A stretch of 64,000 nucleotides of DNA from Prochilodus magdalenae. Lineage: Eukaryota; Chordata; Actinopteri; Characiformes; Prochilodontidae. The stretch spans positions 52,501 through 116,500 of the forward strand of contig JAMWET010003144.1 of the NCBI GenBank assembly GCA_024036415.1, in the 5' to 3' direction. The notes beneath the pieces are model-generated. The model saw only the letters and a list, made by a program, of their open reading frames with translations. It searched no databases and had not been told where the DNA came from. The translations under genes and the position numbers were made by a program. The first letter of the stretch is position 1. Each line of letters starts with the position of its first letter. Below, in pieces: positions 19,772-32,362 of the stretch.

Positions 19772-22700
19772 TCAGAGATCACTGGAGCTTGAGTGTGACC
19801 GGACATTGGCATAAACAGGCTCAGAAGGTTCTGAGATGTCTGTAGGTGGTTCAGCAGTAGAGTAGATTGTGGAAACGTCAGAGTCTAAAGCAGGAGGGCG
19901 TCTGTCTTTAACCTCCTCATAGACAGTAGAAGGAACCTATGAGCAGATTACAGGTGATGCTTAAGCATCGTTTGTATAGGCCGGCTTTCCCCGAATTCTA
20001 CCGCACCATTTAATGTAAGTAGCGTTTCTGATGTTTAGGTTATTGATTAACCGTTATTAAACAATTTGCTGGTGGCTGTTTATTCCAATAGAGATGTGAG
20101 AAACAGTACTGACTCACCATGTGGTTGTGTGTGGACCCTCTGGATAGTTGGGCTGGGGTGGAGGAACAAGAATCCCATTACATTCCCATTTTATTACATC
20201 AGTCAGAAATGACTATAGTTTCTTAATGTAAGGGTGTGCACAGTGATCTGTCCAGTCTATTCCTACTGTAGCTGTACTGATGCATGTTCATTTCTAGCCA
20301 GCAGAAGGCAGCACCACCACTGCCAGTCTACTGGACCACAGTTTCCAAATCCCGGCATGCCTAGTTTTAGTTGGCTAAGTTAGATCATAGCTAAAACTCC
20401 TTATAAGTCCATATAGTGAGTGGAGTGACATTACTACCATCAGTATACACTCTGGTATATACATATTTTGTGAGAATTTGAAATAATGTGACCAGCTTGA
20501 AGTGCAGCATCGTAGTACCGTAACTTTCTTACATCATTAGATCATGCTATCATAACTTTGCTAATGTTAGCATCACGTTGCTGTATGTATGGGCATGCTT
20601 TTGTATGTGGTGCTACCTCGAGAACAGAGTCGTCTTCGTAGAATGTGTACGCAGGAGACGAGTCCAGTCAGAAACAACACCAGAGACACAGACACAACAG
20701 TGATCACAGAGGAAGCTGGAAATGAAAGTCAAACAAAATTCTAAAGGCAGGATCCCATAATAGTAAAGAAGGTCAATTCAAAGTTTCCATGCTAAGAGTA
20801 CACGAGTAGAGTGTGTGCACAGTGCGTTGTGTGTTAAGCAATAGCTGGGGACTGTATGGTTTCAGATGCTGAGGATGTGGTTTGGTGATGTCAGTGAGCT
20901 GATGGGCCGATGATGGTTGCATAATATCTGCCTATAAAGGAGGTAACTGTACTTGAGTAAGAATGGGGTTGGTGGTCATTTTTACTAGATGAAGAGTAGC
21001 AAAGTGAACCCGCTATGCGTGTTATACCTTTGGATGAGTTTGACTCCAGGGAGGATTGTCCAGTGGTTATAGATGTTGAGGTGCTTATTTTGCTTGCTGG
21101 TGATAAAGATGATGATGATGATGTTGTTGTTGCTGGATGTTCATGCTCTGTTAACGGAGATAGGCTTGGACATCAGTTTCACGTTGGTGGCTACACCATA
21201 CACTAATAAAATGGTCCATATTAATAATAATCAGTTTACATACCACCTGTAAAAGCAGGCTGACCTTCAGCTGACCTAAGCCTCATGCATTCTACTTTAA
21301 AATGGGATCTGCTCACCAGTAACTCTGAGATTGACCTGGGTGATGTAAACCCTGTATCCATCATCAGATGTCCAGTCTGATTCAGCTCCACACCAGTACT
21401 CTCCAGAGTCTCTCCCCGTCAGACTGTTGATGCTCACAGTGAAGACCTGGTTTCCATCGTCATTTAGTCTTCTATCATTTCTCCATTGTCTATTGTCAGT
21501 ACAGTCAGCAGTGCCCACTCTCCTACAGAGGAACTTGGGGTCTCTGCTGAGGGATCGTGGGTATGTACAGCTGATCTTCACACCTCCTCCTACATGGCCA
21601 ATCACCCTGATGCTCTTCTCATAGGATGAATCTGTCAATCATAAACATCCAGATGAAACCTTTAACCTTCATATCCACAACATGGTGCACTCTTATCGTA
21701 TTTGGATAGTGACGAGGGGAAGATTAGGCAGTATGGCTCTGATCGTGGACCTCAATGCCGCTCCGTGTGCATACATGCGTGCAAAGCCAGAGGCAGTAGG
21801 CCTAGAGCTGCAATGCAACCGGAGCAGCGGAAGGTCTACAGGCCTCTCGGCCACACATCAGCAAACCACCGCTTACTTAGACAACCCCGCCCACCTTCAA
21901 ACCAAGAGAAGGAGGTATATCTGCATGCAGAGCCTGAGCTACTAAAGTTTCCAGAGTGTGACCACAAAAAAAGCCATTACAAACAATGCACAGTGTGCAA
22001 TTTGGATCCATAGCCAGCATCAAAGCCCACCATCCCATGGAGAGACCCTGTAAGCGACCATGGGGGACAGCATGCATAGCAATATGGCTTCCAGGGGAGG
22101 CAATGAGCCAGTTAAGTACGTGGTCTGACGAATTTAGCCTGTTGTGAGCATAGCAGGCGATGGTGATTCAAGCTTGAGGCCTGAACTGGATTGAGTACCA
22201 GCATGGCTGATGGTTTTCGCCATGTCACCTCCAGCAACAAATTAAAAGCTCTCGGCGTGCTGCCTTCTGTAGCACCTAGGACCATGCCACAGTCCAGTGC
22301 CATTGAAGACTCCATCTTTAGACATCTTGCTGGCTCGAACGGTAACACTGCTATTTCTTGTTTTCCATGTGCCCAGGTGACCTTGGTGATCGGCAAGCGG
22401 TCTTCTGCAGCCCTCAGCAAGCACAAAAATGCTGGAATGGTGGTTATCCATGCTGGAGTTAAACAACATTTCATCTCGGAGAAGCAAAATTCTCAAGGAA
22501 GACTTCGGGCTACTGCTAGACACCGTTAAGAAGATGGCCGAGGGTCATCTAGGGGCCTCTGCCCAGCTACCTAAGAGGAAGCCAGGTGATCTGTAGGCTC
22601 TACATGCTCCAGTGTTGGCTCCAAGACTGGTGTGTAAACAACAGAGTAGGCTACTGGAGCAACCGGAGTACATTCTGGGAATGACCGGCTCGCTGGATTA

Positions 22701-24625
22701 CACTCAAGCTGTCGTGGGTCTGTCAGAGGAGGTCATACACCAGGACTGACTGGCATGAATGGCTAAGTGGTATCAACAGCAGTCAGGTAAGCGTTTTTAT
22801 GATCCAGTGTCTCTTCTGTTTCTACCACTGCTCTTACTAATCTTTAATGCTAAGGCTTCTCCTAGCTATGAAGGTAGAATGTCGAAACATGTCTGTTAGT
22901 ACAGCAACGTTAATACTGAGATCTCAGAATATTTATTCCAGTTACGCCATTAGTCCTGAAACCTTGGGAAGTTTGAAAATTCAAGAAAAACATGCTCAGT
23001 AAAAACACCAATAATGAATAATCCCTGTGTGCTTCCAAAAGGCCAGGCCACCCCAAACACACAGTTCATTAAGCATTAAATGAAACCTGGCCTTGCTCAA
23101 TGTAGGGTCCGTAAATTACAAAGCTCTTCTGATTAGAGGTCTTATTAAAAATCAGAAACTTGATTTTAACATGCGCACTGAGAACCCATCAGACAATAAG
23201 GCTTTAGAATTTATTAAGCTGCTCGATTTGATTTGATATTTATAACAGTGAAATGAATCCAGCTTAGGCCTCCTTTTGTGATCTTGACTATTCTGACAGG
23301 ATAAGTCTACGTTGGGAGGTGGGCTAATGTAGTTTTGCTTCAGGATATCTGCAAAATCTATGACTGAGCATAAATGGCTGAGATGGGAGTGGCTACTTGA
23401 TTCACACACTGGCTGTCACAACCCAACCCTGCAAAAAACAGGCAGCTGTAAAAATGAAATTGTAGATTGCAGGCTAACAGCTACAGGTTCATAACCTTTA
23501 CGTAGGCTAAACTACACAAAGATGTACCCAAAGCTGTCAGGAGCATTGCCTCTAAAGAGGCCATTGTCTTGTCTTTGTCTGGATGTGAGTGTTGTGCGTT
23601 GTCCAGTACCTGAGGTTTACCACAGACTTGAAGTACCGGAGGTATGCCATGCACTACGAAACTAAACACTTCCTTTTAAACAGGATATTTACACACGTCT
23701 ATTCGTATAATATTATCATATGCTTAGGTTATTTTTGTGGGTGGTTTGAAGGTAAAAGGCGGCGGCATCTTTACAGACGTGGAAGCACACGGTTGGTAAA
23801 AATGACATGGCGCATTCGGGAGAGACTAAAATCGCTGGGAAACAGCGGTAATGATTACATCATCCCACCTCCCCATGGAAAATGAATCCCATCCAAATAG
23901 AGCTAAAGACTTGAATTGGGTGAAAACCTAGAGCAGGGGAAGGTCTTTCTCAGATAGAAGGGGTGTGTTGTGTATGATCTTGGTCAAATATGGTAAAGAC
24001 ACGCATACCCTTCAGTGGTAGACATCAGACAAGTAAGACTGGAGAGGAAGACTCTATTTTAAAGCACAACCCTGATATAATGAGGTCCGTATCTATTTAG
24101 ATACATCACCATTCCCGCTGTTTAGTCCAGGAGAGATTGAGTACATGCTAATGGTGCAGTGGTGGGAGATACTCACCTTCCTCTACAGTCAGTTCTACCG
24201 TTGTGTAGATGTCAATGGTCAAATTTATCTCTACTGCACACTTGTACAATCCAGAGTCCTGTACAGTGAGGTCTCTGATCATCACCCAGAACTCTGCAGA
24301 GCTGGTGTTATCAAGCAGTGAGAACCTTCCTGTACTCCTCCACTCGTTTTTAACTTCTGTCCGAACTGGCTTCGTCATGCAGGGCCATGAACCCGTACAG
24401 AGGTACTTTGGGTTTGATGTGTATCCCCTATCGTATCTACACCTGATGAGGACTCCTCCTCCTGGATATCCCCTCACTGTCCTGGATTCTCCTCCACCTA
24501 CTAAAAGAGGACAGATGTCCCTCTAAGTAAAGTCTTCATTAGACACTGCTGATAGTGATGATCATGTAGAAGCTCATCTCCTTACCTGAAACCAGGAAGA
24601 GGCTGAAGACGAGGAGGACCTTCAT
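19772..24625 (-). CDS. Gene 3: two-V-domain CD300/pIgR-like receptor with ITSM-like tail
   Basis: Exons on minus: signal peptide 24625-24586, VB 24497-24177, VA 21631-21317, stalk 21147-21028, TM 20715-20617, juxtamembrane 20152-20118, tail 19936-19772. The total of 1095 bp gives 364 aa plus TGA, in frame throughout. The 40-residue stalk is Ser/Thr-rich (a TTTSSSSS run). The TM is uncharged and followed by a basic stop-transfer (HILRRR). The tail holds TVYEEV, which fits the ITSM consensus TxYxxV/I, plus STIYST and PVYANV (YxN, possible Grb2-type site). VA is about five residues short in the D-strand region: the GRFSLHDD segment of its paralogs is reduced to RRLNDD. Just after the TGA the sequence still encodes NPVYST in frame, matching the end of the gene 2 tail, so the stop looks secondary. 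Likely an inhibitory or switch receptor by family analogy. Confidence 0.85.
20298..20311 (+). promoter_or_regulatory. CTCF-core-like site with one mismatch
   Basis: CCAGCAGAAGGCAG, one base off the consensus, in the gene 3 TM-side intron at a place comparable to 10055 in gene 2. Confidence 0.25.
21690..23480 (+). mobile_element. Degenerate retroelement sequence, with LINE endonuclease fragment
   Basis: From about 23085 the plus strand reads NLALLNVGSVNYKALLI and KNQKLDF with stops after, resembling the start of a LINE ORF2 endonuclease. The preceding 1.4 kb has short open frames (for example 21702-22013) I cannot assign; it may be older parts of the same insertion. It fills the gene 3 VB-VA intron. 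Confidence 0.5.
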
Positions 24626-24751
24626 CCTGAGCACATGCTTACAGACGAACACCCACAGATCTCAGAGGAATCAACACGTATACCCTGTCGTTGTGTGACT
24701 CGACTGTGCTGCCTCTTCAACTGCATCTTGAATTGAAACCGTGGTCGGGCC

Positions 24752-24761
24752 TACTTCCTTT
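24752..24761 (-). promoter_or_regulatory. PU.1/ETS-like site upstream of gene 3
   Basis: Minus-strand AAAGGAAGTA, about 127 bp upstream of the ATG at 24625, matching position and core of the paralog sites. Inferred. Confidence 0.4.
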
Positions 24762-25309
24762 ATTAACCCTGAGAGAGACGGACCCAACCACATCTCAGAA
24801 AGGTGACATGTGAACCGTTGTGAGCAAAGCCCTTCATGTTTGTTGACCTTTATTTCAGTGCAGTGTGTGTCAGGTTTAGCCACAGGTTTAATCTGAAGCT
24901 TGAGTAAATGTAGTAAGGGGACGACTAGCAGTGAGACCCTGTCCCGGTTGGAGTATGTCATTTCCAAACCGTTTCCAGATCTGCAATCAACTAAACCTTG
25001 TTGTGAGTGATCTGCAGATATGACACTTGCAGTAGAATCACCGAGAGCAAGCTGACTGGCTGGTTTAGCATACTAGCCTAGAGTACATGGTTTTCAGGGT
25101 CGTACTTTATGGAGATTTGCGTTGTTGCAGCCTTGCTATTGTTGTACATGACCCTAGATAGAACAGAGGCATTACTGTATGTGGGTTGGCATCTGCAGTG
25201 CTGTCAGGAATAGGCCATAGCCTAATATAAACACATAGAGGCATATAGCATATTTAGCGACTCAATCTACCACATTGGCCTTTGTACATACGCTCATCAA
25301 AACATAGTC

Positions 25310-26035
25310 AGCCGGCAGGAATAAAACTTGGTGGGAGGTTTGACATTGTGAGACATGCGAATGATTCAAGTCTCACACTTGGCCACACGTGATGTAAGCA
25401 GAGACCGGCCTTATCTCTGTACCTGACTGACCCAACAGCCACGATTGCGGACATTCAGCTAGCAGGGGTGTCCTCCATGGGTCATCAAGTGCCTGCATCA
25501 TTGGCAGATGGCTGCACCACGCAGGACTACATGCACACAGACCGTTACCACGACTGTCCTTAACACCACGTCACCCTCACCAAAGACTGCAGTGGTGTCG
25601 TACCAGACTGTCATGGAGTGACTCAGAATGACAGAGTGACAATGAGCAGGTGGTCTTCAGTGACGAGACCCGCTTTAGTCTTCATAGAGACGACCAGTGA
25701 CTCAGCACCAAGATGAACAGTTTGTTGTCACACGTCACGTGTCCAGAAGGCCTGGTGTCCCTTTACCTCCACCCCTACCGCACCATCTGCAGGAACTGTG
25801 TGAGGATGTTCAAGCTGCATGGGATGGATTATCACAGGACTCCATTAGGAACCTCTACAGCTCCATACCGAGACGTCTGGCGTGTTGGATTAGCAAACAT
25901 GGCGGCCCGACACCATACTGAGAGACAGACTTCTGTATGTGTAGCTCAATAAATATTGATCATATCAGTCTAAATTTATCATCAGTTATTGATCCTGGTC
26001 ACCTTTATCTTCCTTCCCAACAGCACCGCACTCTA
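25310..26035 (+). mobile_element. Tc1-like element, deleted copy
   Basis: The plus strand encodes a C-terminal Tc1-type segment (LQELCEDVQAAWDGLSQDSI, then NLYSSIPRRL). Starts with AATAAAACTTGGTGGG and ends near TCATCAGTTATTGATCCTGG. Same family as 29735-30481, 39045-39640 and 48745-49130. Upstream of gene 3. Confidence 0.75.
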
Positions 26036-26624
26036 TAGTCAGTTAGACTATAGTCTAACTTTATAGTCAAAGATGATTTTGACTTTTATTTTATATATTT
26101 TATAAGTGGTTCTAGCATTAAACATAATCATTTTAGGAATTAACTATTAATATGGAAATAACACATTTACTTGTCAAGATTCTGTAAATGTAAACAACAT
26201 TCTCCCACTAAATGAAAACAAATGATTCTCTGAATATTTTTTCCTTGCACAAACCAGGCCCTGTTACCGGCGGGTACTGCCATCTATAGGATGAATCATA
26301 TATACCACACGTAGTCCCTGGGAGGTATCTGTTATGAGTAAGAGCTCTGAGGAATTCTGAGAGCGTCATCCATTCTTTTAATCTGAAACAACCATCAGCT
26401 GTTCAATTATTCTTAAACAATGTCACCATGTCACTCTATTACGCTGAATATGATTGGTTGATGTTGCGGTTTAGATTCCAGTAGTCTGATTTGGTTAGTG
26501 GTGTTATCTAGATTTGCCACAATAATGAATTTTAAACTGATACAAAATTATATGCTACACTTTTGAATGCACACACACACTTGTCTATTGCACAGAGTCA
26601 GATGTGGAGTCAATAAAGCTGCAT

Positions 26625-26630
26625 TTTATT
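26625..26630 (-). terminator. Candidate polyadenylation signal of gene 4
   Basis: AATAAA on the minus strand about 480 bp past the stop; other AATAAA-like matches lie near 26780-26805. Weak, motif only. Confidence 0.2.
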
Positions 26631-26849
26631 TTTCTGTAAGCAAAAACACATTCTGGTCGAATACATGCTGAAATGTTGAAATAGGCTGCTTAGCTAAAAA
26701 CATAACTCGAACTTAAACTGAGATTAAAGCTTAAACACATGATACCTTTATGAATGCATGTACTGCTAACATTTGTTTTATTTCTCTTTTATCTTTTATT
26801 TCTTGCAATATGACACTGAATATGAGACATATGTACAGGTGTTCAGGTT

Positions 26850-27105
26850 TAGTCTCTGGAAGACTGAATCTAATTGGATGGTGTTGGGGTTAGGCTCTGG
26901 TAGACTGAATTTGATTGGCTGATGATGGGGTTTAGGCTCTGGTAGACTGAATTTGATTGGGTGGTGATGGGGTTTAGACTGGTAGACTGAATCTGATTGC
27001 TTGGTGTTGGGGTTTAGACTGGTAGACTGAATCTGATTGCTTGGTGTTGGGGTTTAGGCTCTGTTAGACTGAATCTGATTGCTTGGTTTTAGTGTGTAGG
27101 GTCTG
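26850..27105 (-). repeat. Decayed, now untranslated ITIM-repeat units downstream of gene 4
   Basis: At least six more copies of the tail minisatellite continue past the gene 4 stop (cores near 27063, 27020, 26980, 26941, 26900 and 26858). Two have the tyrosine codon changed to TAA (GTC TAA), and others have lost bases so the frame breaks. They read as former coding units now in the 3' UTR. Confidence 0.7.
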
Positions 27106-30100
27106 TTAGGTTGAATCTGATTGTTTGGTCTTGAGGTTCAGACTTTGGTAGGCTGAATCTGATTGATTGTTGAAGTTTAGGGTCTGGTAGACTGAATCTA
27201 ATTGGATGGTGTTGAGGTTTAGATTTTGGTAGGCTGAATCTGATTGGTTGTTGAAGTTTAGGGTGTGGTAGACTGAGTCTAATTGGATGGTGCTGAGGTT
27301 TAGGCTCTGGTAGACTGACTCTGATTGGTTGGCGTTTTCTTCCGGCGGAAGAGGAAACAAACTCGGTGCGCTCTCATAACTGTTAATACTCTGAAACGAG
27401 ATAAAAACATGCAGCTATATGTTTGTGGGATTTATTATAAATATTACTGAAAGAAAATCATAGTTATGTAAGTTTGTACCCACGTTGCTTGAAGATTGTT
27501 TCATCGTTTGTGGACCTGTTGGTAAAGGAGAGAATGAGAAAATAAGTGATGAAATAATGAGTTTTATTTTGATTTAAATTTGTTATTTATTAGCTTTTTT
27601 TGTTAAGTATAAACATGCAGCTTTAGGTTTAACTGTGGTTTATTCACATTACTTAAATTATGAAATTTGGGCTGCAATCATTTTTGCAAACCACTAGATG
27701 TCACTTTGCGTTCAAAGCACCAAAGATTAAATCTTTTTTTTCCTCTGGCACATATACTCTTTTTCTTATTGCTCTTCAACGTCTCTACAAAATGAACTGC
27801 ATCCAGAAATTTTGGGGAAATGCACTCATGCAATCATCAAATAATTATTGGACCGAAGGAGGTGTAGGCTTGCAGTGGTGTTGGGAAGGAAGATAAAGGT
27901 GACCAGGAACAATAACTGATGATAGAGTTAGATCTAGACTTAGACTTTGGCTTAGGGTTTGGCTTAGGGTTTGGCTTAGAGCTGGATTGCCCTGTGCCCT
28001 GTCCATCCTCTCTGGGTGTGGCTGTAGTGATGTCTACAAAATCTATCACGTGTCCTCAGCTTGAAGCTGCTTTGGTGGGTATTCTCTCAGTCGCTTCGGT
28101 ACTCAGACCGCCGGCACAACCATGGTGTCAAGTTGAGTCAGGCTCAAGTGAGGCTCAGTACAGTCTCAATATTGTGCATTAACTAGTACAGTGTTAGTGT
28201 TGTACCTCTGTGTTTCATTCTCCAGCAGATCCCTGCAATCAGACCAGCGGTTACCAAGACTACACCAGCACCGATGGAGAACACAACCACACCTGGAACC
28301 CACACACATGTAGAACCACAGGTTAAACTTTCTTCATAACGTTGGTGTAGATGTAGTGGTGGAGTGTAGTGGAGCAGAGGGAGAATCACCTGTTGGAGTG
28401 TCTCTCTGTTCAGGTTGTTCTTCAGGAGAGAATGATGGAACCAGGTGAGTTGACAGTGTAGGTAAAGGCCCAGTTTTGGTTTCTGGATATAATTACAGGT
28501 GGATGCATTTATTTCCTCTACTCTTGTGAGAGCTTACAAGATAATATGACAAGAATACATCTGGGAGGAACATGTTCAACAGGCGGTAGATAGTGGCTGG
28601 TGTGGCTTAGGAGATCACTACTCGCCAGGGAGCTACCACCCCATGGGGGGAATGGGGTATGATTCTCGGCCTAGGTAGCCATGCACCAATAAGACTCCTA
28701 ACACCATTAGGATTTGATTAATAAGCCAAATTCCATAAATGTAGATGAATTCCTCTAATACAGGAAAGTAAATGTTTTTATTAGCTACTGTCTGCACTCA
28801 CTGGCCACTTCATTAGACACACCTTCTTATAGCTACACCCACTGTCCAGTTTATCAGCTCCACTGGCCATATAGGACACTCTGTAGGTGTACAGGTCCAG
28901 ACTGTAGTCCATCTGTTTCTCTGTATACTGTATTACCCTGTTCTTCAATGGTCAGGACCCCCACAAGACCACCACAGAGCAGGTATGATGTGGGTGGTGG
29001 ATCATTCTCAGCACTGCAGTGACTGCTGGACACTGTCTCTGCTGGACTGGGAATCGTCCACCAACCAAAACTATCCAGTCCACCAGTGTCCTGTGAGCAG
29101 CGTCCAGCAATCACTGGTGAAGGACAAGTGGATGACCAACACTGCACTGTTTTGTCTCTGACTGTACATCTACAAGGTGGACCAGCAAGGTATGAGTGTC
29201 TAATAGAGTGAAATTGAAGAGCTGAAATATTGGACTTCAGAAAGAACCTACAGATAATAGTCATGATGGTTCTGATAGCAAAATACATTTTCTGTAAAGA
29301 GCTGAAAGGGGGAATTCACTCACCAGTAACTCTGAGGTTGACCTGTGTGATGTAAACCTTGTACCCATCACCAGAGGTCCAGTCTGATTCAGCTCCACAC
29401 CAGTATACTCCAGAGTCTCCCTCAGTCAGACCGTTGATGCTCACAGTGAAGGTTTTCTTTGCTCTGTCGTCATGGAGGTTCAGGTTCCCCTCCTTTATCC
29501 ATCTTCTACTCTGTTTAACAGGTGTTTTATAGTTACACTCAGTGTCCACTCTCCTACAGAGGAACTTGGGGTAACTGCTGAGGGATTGTGGGTATGTACA
29601 GCTGATGTTCACACCTCCTCCTAGATGGCCAATCACACGGATGCTCTTCTCATAGGACAGACCTGTCAATCATAAAGGATCAAAAACACCGTTCGGTATT
29701 TAGCATTTTGTAAAACATGTTCTGTATTGTTATACACTCATCATCAAAGGAACAGCTGCACCCAGAAGGAGGTGTGGGAGTGTGGTGCTGTTGGGAAGGG
29801 AGATAAAGGTGACCAGGATCAATAACTGATGATAAATTTAGACTGATATGATCAATATTTATTGAGCTACACATACAGAAGTCTGTCTCTCAGTATGGCG
29901 TCGGGCCGCCGTGTTTGCTAACCCAACACGCCAGACGTCTCGGTATGGAGCTGTAGAGGTTCCTAATGGAGTCCTGTGATAATCCATCCCATGCAGCTTG
30001 AACATCCTCACACAGTTCCTGCAGATGGTGTGGTAGGGGTGGAGGTGGAGGGACACCAAGTCTTCTGGATGTATGACCTGTGACAACAAACTGTTCATCT

Positions 30101-31321
30101 TGGTGCTGAGTCACTGGTCGTCTCTATGAAGACAAAAGCGGGGCTTGTCACTGAAGATGACCCGCTGTCATTCCCTGACAGTCTGGTACGACACCACTGC
30201 AGTCTTTGGTGATGGGGACGTGGTGTTAAGGACAGTTGTTGTTACGGCCTGTGTGCATGTAGTTCTGCATTGTGCAACCATCTACCAACGGTGTTGCACA
30301 AACAGGATGAATTATGACTCATGGCTCATCATTGCTCGCTGAATGTCCGCAATGGTGGCTGTTGGGTCAGTCAGGTACAGCGATAAGACCCGTCCTTGCT
30401 TACGTCTCATGTGCAGTCCAGCGTGAACCTACCCACCAAGTTTTATTCCTATGAGAGCCGCTAATCTTTTGATGATGAGTGTACTTGAATTCAACTGTAG
30501 AGATGTAGAATTGATCTCAAATTTAAACAGGTGAAAATACAGTTTCACCATAAACAGTAGATTACCTCTTAGCTCTGTAATTCTTAACCCATTACATATA
30601 CTGTATGATAATCTCTCACTGCCTTTTTTCCCGATTGTTACACTGTTGGTTTCGAAAGTAGTTTGACACACTGGTCTAAAGGCCACACCCCTCTGTTGTT
30701 GACACATTCAGACCACGCTGTTACCACATGTGTACTTCATAGCGCTATACAGAAAAGCCATTCGGCTACATGATTCCTGTTGTTTGATCTTTATGATACC
30801 TTCACTCTCACTGTAGCTCAGACTAATGACACAGGACGGTGATACAGAGCGGCAGAGGTGGGAGAGACTCACCTTCCCTTACAGTCAGCTTCACTGGTGT
30901 GTAGATGTCAAAGGCCAAATCTATATCTACTGCACACTTGTACGTTCCAGAATCCTGTACAGTGAGGTCTCTGATCATCACCCAGAACTCTGCAGATCTG
31001 GTGTTATCAAGCAGTGAGAACCTTCCTGTACTCCTCCACTCGTTTTTAACTCCTGTCTTGATCTGATCAGCACATTTTGAAGAACCACTTTTACAGAAGT
31101 ACTTTGGGTTTGATGTGTATCTCCTCTCGTATCTACACCTGATGAGGACTCCTCCTCCTGGATATCCCCTCACTGTCCTGGATTCTCCTCCACCTACTAA
31201 AAGAGGACAGATGTCCCTCTAAGTAAAGTCTTCATTAGACACTGCTGATAGTGATGATCATGTAGAAGCTCATCTCCTTACCTGAAACCAGGAAGAGGCT
31301 GAAGATGAGGAGGACCTGCAT
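27106..31321 (-). CDS. Gene 4: two-V-domain receptor with five tandem ITIM-like motifs
   Basis: Exons on minus: signal peptide 31321-31282 (MQVLLIFSLFLVSG), VB 31193-30873, VA 29662-29324, stalk micro-exon 28419-28390 (30 bp), TM 28292-28206, juxtamembrane 27515-27484 (32 bp), tail 27390-27106. The total of 1134 bp gives 377 aa plus TAA. Both V domains keep the family cysteines and DSGxYxC. The TM is glycine/valine-rich and uncharged, then CWRMKHR. The tail contains SVYQSL, SVYHTL, SAYQNL, SVYQTL and SAYQSL, each fitting (S/V/I/L)xYxx(L/V), with alternating spacers of 10 and 9 residues, so the array is a 27-codon dimer repeat. The stop falls exactly where the next unit's tyrosine should be (ACC TAA). 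An inhibitory receptor recruiting SH2 phosphatases is the simplest inference. VB-VA intron holds a Tc1-like element. Confidence 0.87.
28590..28740 (+). mobile_element. tRNA-derived SINE, degenerate
   Basis: Plus-strand GGCTGGTGTGGCTTAGGAGA and GGGTATGATTCTCGG correspond to the A and B box regions of the 6028 copy. In the gene 4 VA-micro-exon intron. Confidence 0.55.
28795..29210. repeat. Interspersed repeat with inverted-repeat-like ends
   Basis: Begins CACTGGCCACTTCATTAGAC and ends GAGTGTCTAATAGAGTG, a form common in fish genomes. Includes GGTGGATCATTCTCAGCACT, related to the piece at 38430-38550. Family not identified. Confidence 0.5.
29735..30481 (-). mobile_element. Tc1-like element, 747 bp, both ends present
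   Basis: Ends CACTCATCATCAAA and TTTGATGATGAGTG are inverted repeats flanked by TA (29733-29734 and 30482-30483), the Tc1/mariner target. The minus strand encodes the C-terminal fragment ending SIPRRLACWVSKHGG; the catalytic part is deleted. Inserted about 70 bp past the VA exon in the gene 4 VB-VA intron. Confidence 0.85.
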
Positions 31322-31443
31322 TCCCGGTTCAGCTTCACAAGCCAACTCAGAGAGATATCAGAGCTTCCAGAACTTGTATACTGTCATCTGACCATGTGAC
31401 TTTATTGTGGCTTCAGCTGGGTCCTACGCCAGGATGCTATGCC

Positions 31444-31453
31444 CACTTCCTTT
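31444..31453 (-). promoter_or_regulatory. PU.1/ETS-like site upstream of gene 4
   Basis: Minus-strand AAAGGAAGTG, about 123 bp upstream of the ATG at 31321. Conserved position among paralogs; inferred. Confidence 0.45.
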
Positions 31454-32159
31454 ACTGACCATGGGAAAGAGCAGACTGTAACCACAGTGAGATTGCATGT
31501 GATGTATGTTTAAAAGTTTAGGTGGGTTATAAAGAAAGTAGCATGTGAACCAACGCTGGGCAAGATCAGTTCTGAAGCTGCTTCCAGGACATAAGGAATC
31601 AGTTATCTAATAGTTTGTTTATACGCTAGTTTGTTTATTTGTTTGTTTATATACACCTTTAGTTCATTACAGTGTATATAATTTTAGTTTTGTGTACTTC
31701 TACTGAATAGAGGTTTACATTGTTGTGCCTACTTTCCTTTACTAGCATATAGAGCTCTGGAAGTGACTATATACAGTCTCATGTTATAGGCCCTGCATTG
31801 CTCTGTACCAGAAGACCTCTGCTGCCACCTAGAGTATAGGGCTAAGGCAGGAGGGAAGTTACAGCATGAATAACAGTCCCTAAAATCACTCATTGACACG
31901 CTGTTCAGTGCAATACATTGTATATTGTACAGTTTCACTATTCATTGTCATAACAGTTAGAGAGATGTCATGTATTTCTAATCTTGTCGTAGTTAAAGAC
32001 AGCAGTGGAAACCTGAGTGGACAGTACTTACTGGTCAATCTGTAATTAAAGCTTAAGCTTAAGGCTACTACACTCTAACTCTTGAGGATACTGCAGAACC
32101 ATGTTTTCAAAAAAGTCCAAAGAGCAAATATCTAGCATGGTAAGAGATTAAACTTTTGT

Positions 32160-32350
32160 GGAGCAGTGTGTTCACATAAGATGGTGTTGAGAAGTGTTCC
32201 ATGCAGTGACTCCACTCCAGAATCGTGGGGGTTGTTTTTAATGTGGTGCAGTCTGAGAGTCCGAAGATCACAACCATCCAGCACTGGTTCTGGTTTTGTG
32301 CCTTGCGTCCTGAGATTCTTTGGATCTCTTAAAGATGGTATGTGGTGTAG
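32160..32350 (-). mobile_element. Tc1-like fragment, antisense
   Basis: Reverse complement of the 12780-12900 part of the Tc1-like copy (CCACTCCAGAATCGTGGGG, TTTTTAATGTGGTGCAG). Upstream of gene 4. Confidence 0.6.
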
Positions 32351-32362
32351 ATGAGAACTGTG

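Noticed and set aside
21702..22529. Plus-strand frames of about 100 residues in the gene 3 intron as host genes
   Set aside because: No domain recognised, overlapping alternatives in several frames, next to a degenerate LINE fragment; more likely old retroelement sequence.
25697..25952. Small plus-strand genes at 25.7 kb, and similar ones at 29.9, 39.2 and 48.8 kb
   Set aside because: Four copies of the same Tc1-like C-terminal fragment; transposon relics, not host genes.
27930..27985. Interstitial telomere-like TTAGGGTTT motif
   Set aside because: Only a few copies of a GGCTTAGGGTTT 12-mer, not (TTAGGG)n.
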